Positions 61,793 through 64,000 of a DNA stretch of 64,000 nt are shown piece by piece. The position numbers and the translations under genes were made by a program. The notes under the pieces are model-generated. The model did no database searches, was not told the DNA's origin, and saw only the letters and a list, made by a program, of their open reading frames with translations. The DNA is taken from positions 1,245,859-1,309,858 of the forward strand of contig NZ_RBCJ01000003.1 of the NCBI RefSeq assembly GCF_003626755.1, read 5' to 3'. Source of the DNA: Ulvibacterium marinum. GTDB taxonomy: Bacteria > Bacteroidota > Bacteroidia > Flavobacteriales > Flavobacteriaceae. Every line of letters starts with the position of its first letter. Within the stretch, counting starts at the first letter, position 1.

Positions 61793-61840
61793 CGGTGCGC
61801 ACTTTGCGAAATCCATAAGTGCGCACCGATGTGCGCACCG
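61793..61840. repeat. GTGCGCACCG repeats beside integrase
   Basis: CGGTGCGCAC at 61793-61802 is the reverse complement of GTGCGCACCG, which occurs at 61819-61828 and again at 61831-61840. The direct copies are 12 bp apart. They lie between the integrase start and the tRNA, and related copies occur at 35779-35800. They are candidates for recombinase or excisionase binding sites. Confidence 0.55.
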
Positions 61841-61883
61841 CGATAATTGCTTTTATTTGATATCAAATGAGATTAGAAAAAAT

Positions 61884-61919
61884 AAAAAAGTCTGTAAATC
61901 AACGATTTACAGACTTTTT
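61884..61919 (-). terminator. Bidirectional terminator after tRNA-Lys
   Basis: AAAAAGTCTGTAAATC (61885-61900) and GATTTACAGACTTTTT (61904-61919) form a perfect 16-bp stem with a 3-base loop. U-tracts follow on both strands. It ends the minus-strand tRNA-Lys transcript, and also would stop any plus-strand transcript from the left. Confidence 0.75.
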
Positions 61920-61942
61920 GAATAATTATGAAGGTCTTAAAG

Positions 61943-62015
61943 TGACCTGGCTGGGGCTCGAACCCAGGACCCTCTCCTTAAAAGGGAGATGCTCTACCAA
62001 CTGAGCTACCAGGTC
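61943..62015 (-). tRNA. tRNA-Lys(UUU)
   Basis: A 73-nt tRNA on the minus strand. The acceptor stem is GACCTGG paired with CCAGGTC, discriminator A, no CCA encoded. The D arm is AGCTCAGTTGGTAGAGC-like and the anticodon stem-loop is TCTCC-CTTTTAA-GGAGA with anticodon TTT (plus-strand 61980-61982). The T arm is CTGGG-TTCGAGC-CCCAG. The 3' part (61943-61964) is repeated at 35707-35728, as expected for an element integrated in the tRNA 3' end. The intact gene is next to the integrase. Confidence 0.96.
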
Positions 62016-62184
62016 ATAATTTGTAGGTTTGGCGGGCCTGCCCGCCGAAGCAATACCAACGGTATTGCGTAAGAGGGTGCAAATATAAGATCATTAATTT
62101 ATTTAACAAGTCGATTTTAGGAGAAATTTACCTTTTCTTTGCCTTCAAAAGCAAATAGAACATTTTTTAAAATAAACATTCCGG

Positions 62185-62700
62185 TTGAAAATAGTTTTAA
62201 TAGGTTATATGGGAAGTGGCAAGTCCACCATCGGTAAAATATTGGCAGACGAATTGGGATTGGACTTTTTGGATTTGGATGCGTATATAGAATATTCCGA
62301 AGGTTCTACCATTCCACGATTATTTGAAGAAAAGGGAGAAATCCATTTCCGTAAAAAAGAAAATGAACATCTTGATCGGCTACTAAAGGAAAAGCACAAT
62401 TTTGTACTTTCAACTGGAGGGGGTACCCCGTGTTATGGGAACAATATGGAAATTATACGGAAAGCAACAAAAAACGTATTCTACCTCAAGGTGTCCGTTG
62501 GGGAGCTGGTAAAAAGATTGTCCACCCAAAAATCGGAGCGACCTCTAATCAAGAATATTCCGGATTCCAATTTGCCCGAATTTATCGGCAAACATTTATT
62601 TGAAAGAGGATTTTTCTACGAACGGGCATGGCATAGTATACTTTGCGACGAGAAGGAAGCAGAAGAGATTGACAAGGAAATCCGTTCTTTTCTAATCTAA
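62185..62700 (+). CDS. aroK: Shikimate kinase
   Basis: A 171-residue protein that starts at TTG 62185. It phosphorylates shikimate to shikimate-3-phosphate in the aromatic amino acid pathway. Walker A is GYMGSGKST, the shikimate-binding Asp is in LDLDAYIE, Arg in IHFRKKE, the GGG loop is STGGGTPC, the lid arginine is in KSERPLIK, and the second substrate Arg is in YERAWHSI. Length is normal. It is convergent with the phosphoribosyltransferase gene, and the two ends overlap by 9 bp. Confidence 0.95.
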   Translation: MKIVLIGYMGSGKSTIGKILADELGLDFLDLDAYIEYSEGSTIPRLFEEKGEIHFRKKENEHLDRLLKEKHNFVLSTGGGTPCYGNNMEIIRKATKNVFYLKVSVGELVKRLSTQKSERPLIKNIPDSNLPEFIGKHLFERGFFYERAWHSILCDEKEAEEIDKEIRSFLI

Positions 62701-63189
62701 ATAAACCCGGTCATTCTGCTGTTCGAATTTTACATGAACATGCTCTTGTAAGGATGTTGAAAGTGAAATACCCTTATAATCGGCCTTTACAGGATATTTT
62801 TTATGGTTTCGGTTCACCAGGACCGCCGTTTTCAATTGTTTTAGCGGAGTCTTGAGAAAATGCTGTACCCCATAGATCAAAGTGGTACCGGAGTTCAATA
62901 CATCATCCACCAGAACAACGGATTTTTGTAAGTATTCCTTTTCCGGGATGGAAGTGATAACTCCGCTTTTTAAGGGATTACTTTTATCCATCTGTACCTT
63001 GCATAAAAGAATCTTGGCAGTAGTTATCTTTTTGAGGACCATCTGTATTTTTTTTGCAAAATCAAGCCCACCACCCTCTATGCCGGCAACAATGATTTCT
63101 TGCTCATCTACATTGGCTTCATAGATTTGGTAGGCGATTCGCCGTATTTTATGTTGTATTTGGAGATGGGATAAGATGTTATTTTGCAT
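62692..63189 (-). CDS. Phosphoribosyltransferase family protein (PyrR-like)
   Basis: A 165-residue type I phosphoribosyltransferase. The PRPP motif is VVLVDDVLNSGTTL, preceded by a hood region (IIVAGIEGGGLDFAKKIQMV) and followed by a KTAVLVNRNHKKYPVKADYK segment. The pattern is near PyrR and other uracil/hypoxanthine-type phosphoribosyltransferases in which the base site varies. The base specificity is not determined here. The gene ends 9 bp inside the convergent aroK gene. Confidence 0.85.
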   Translation of the reverse strand: MQNNILSHLQIQHKIRRIAYQIYEANVDEQEIIVAGIEGGGLDFAKKIQMVLKKITTAKILLCKVQMDKSNPLKSGVITSIPEKEYLQKSVVLVDDVLNSGTTLIYGVQHFLKTPLKQLKTAVLVNRNHKKYPVKADYKGISLSTSLQEHVHVKFEQQNDRVYLD

Positions 63190-63240
63190 AGAACAATAGC
63201 TTGTGTTTCAAATATAAAAAAACTGCCGGTACATTAAGTC

Positions 63241-63642
63241 TTAATTATCGCTTTCATCATCTTCAAGGAAAGGGGAGGGGGTATCCAAATAATCTTCGAT
63301 TTCCCTGCGATCTTTTTTTGTAGGTCGGCCCGTTCCTTTCTTTCGATAATAGTCCTTGGAATACTTCAATAATTCGTTGGTTTCAAAAGCCTCTTTTGGC
63401 GTAATGTCCTTTCTATAGATATCCACTAATTTCGCCCCTACCCTGGAAGGGGGGATTTCCAGGATTTGTAATTGATAATCGATTTGGTTTTTCCGGACTA
63501 TAATATCATCTGTCGGATATACTTCTTTAGAAGGTTTTGCGCTATGCCCATTAACCTTTACCTGGCCCTTTTTACAGGCATTGGACGCCAAGTTCCGTGT
63601 TTTGAAATAACGGGTACTCCAAAGGAACTTGTCAATGCGCAT
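63241..63642 (-). CDS. hslR: S4 domain RNA-binding protein, Hsp15-like
   Basis: A 133-residue protein. An N-terminal S4 domain (MRIDKFLWSTRYFKTRNLAS, then ACKKGQVKVNGHSAKPSKEV) is followed by VYPTDDIIVRKN and a charged C-terminal tail (YYRKKGTGRPTKKDRREIED). This is the Hsp15 pattern. In E. coli, Hsp15 binds the 50S subunit carrying a stalled nascent chain and rescues blocked ribosomes. It is a normal chromosomal gene outside the island. Confidence 0.88.
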   Translation of the reverse strand: MRIDKFLWSTRYFKTRNLASNACKKGQVKVNGHSAKPSKEVYPTDDIIVRKNQIDYQLQILEIPPSRVGAKLVDIYRKDITPKEAFETNELLKYSKDYYRKKGTGRPTKKDRREIEDYLDTPSPFLEDDESDN

Positions 63643-63720
63643 ATACCTTCAAAATTGTTTGTTAACGATTCCTGCAAAAATACGGGAAAATTGTATCTTG
63701 CCCCACTTAAAGATTGCCTA

Positions 63721-64000
63721 ATGAAAAGAATTCAACTTGCAGTACCGTTGTTGGTGCTGATTCTCTTGGGGTCATGTAAGAACGACGACAATGGACCGGA
63801 AGCGGAAATAGTGCCCCCTAGACTGTTGAGCGAAGTTGCCACTGAGGATGAAGAAGAATTGCAGGAATTTCTTAAGTCCCATTTTTACAACTACGAAGAT
63901 TTTGAGGAACCAATCGATCCTGGCTTTGATATGCTTGTTCGAATCGATACGATTGCAGGGGACAATGCCGATAAAAGACCACTTTGGGAAGACGTTCAAA
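63721..64000 (+). CDS. FKBP-type peptidyl-prolyl isomerase-like lipoprotein (N-terminal part)
   Basis: The visible 93 codons start at ATG 63721 with a lipobox (LLVLILLGSCKND). A segment follows that is typical of flavobacterial FKBP-like lipoproteins (EEELQEFLKSHFYNYEDFEE and LVRIDTIAGDNADKRPLWED). The FKBP domain would lie beyond the window end. The mature part is acidic. It is a surface or periplasmic folding helper by family; the isomerase domain itself is not visible. Confidence 0.7.
   Translation, partial: MKRIQLAVPLLVLILLGSCKNDDNGPEAEIVPPRLLSEVATEDEEELQEFLKSHFYNYEDFEEPIDPGFDMLVRIDTIAGDNADKRPLWEDVQ

Overview
The window looks like the chromosome of a marine flavobacterium (Bacteroidota, Flavobacteriaceae). 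The signs are LytTR-type two-component pairs with LytS-like kinases, paired ~800-residue FtsX/MacB-type permeases, DUF3857/transglutaminase proteins, many short lipoproteins with a Cys lipobox, few Shine-Dalgarno sequences, TAnnTTTG-like -7 promoter elements, and an IntDOT-like tyrosine recombinase. I cannot name a species. No rRNA or CRISPR array is seen. There is one complete tRNA, tRNA-Lys(UUU), at 61943-62015.

Left part (1-18.6 kb). A partial serine hydrolase is followed by a GntR regulator/SPFH membrane protein operon, then an ECF sigma factor with two small downstream genes. A run of minus-strand secreted or envelope genes follows: DUF4198, DUF427, a RidA-like protein, a pair of DUF3857/transglutaminase proteins, a clan-A glycosidase-like lipoprotein and a second serine hydrolase. 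From 13.2 to 18.6 kb, small minus-strand accessory genes are separated by long imperfect inverted repeats. One of these genes is broken by an in-frame stop.

Middle (18.9-35.2 kb). The most unusual gene is at 18905-21547. It is a ClpB-like double-AAA+ ATPase fused to a region resembling the N-terminal and codon-recognition domains of class-I peptide release factors, without the GGQ domain and without the SPF motif. It is followed by a second DUF3857/transglutaminase pair, a LytS/LytTR pair, an alpha/beta hydrolase and several lipoproteins. Next comes a likely operon of a Crp/Fnr regulator, a HbpS/GlcG-like secreted protein, a beta-propeller fused to a Dabb domain, and a short-chain dehydrogenase. 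A 14-bp Fnr-like palindrome lies at about -42 of the inferred start of the second unit.

Putative 26-kb island (35.7-62.0 kb). A copy of the tRNA-Lys 3' end at 35707-35728 matches 61943-61964 inside the intact tRNA-Lys, which sits beside a tyrosine recombinase at 60494-61714. GTGCGCACCG-type repeats occur near both ends. Inside are small accessory genes sharing a conserved leader just before their start codons (36.0-39.9 kb), two FtsX-type permeases, a decayed outer-membrane protein gene, and a LytS/LytTR pair. The pair is followed by an EF-hand lipoprotein, a YHYH lipoprotein, a MORN-type lipoprotein and an LptD-like barrel. A MacAB-TolC-type export operon completes the cargo, so the island appears devoted to the cell envelope.

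Right end (62.2-64 kb). Ordinary chromosomal genes return: shikimate kinase, a phosphoribosyltransferase, an Hsp15-like S4 protein and the start of an FKBP-type lipoprotein.
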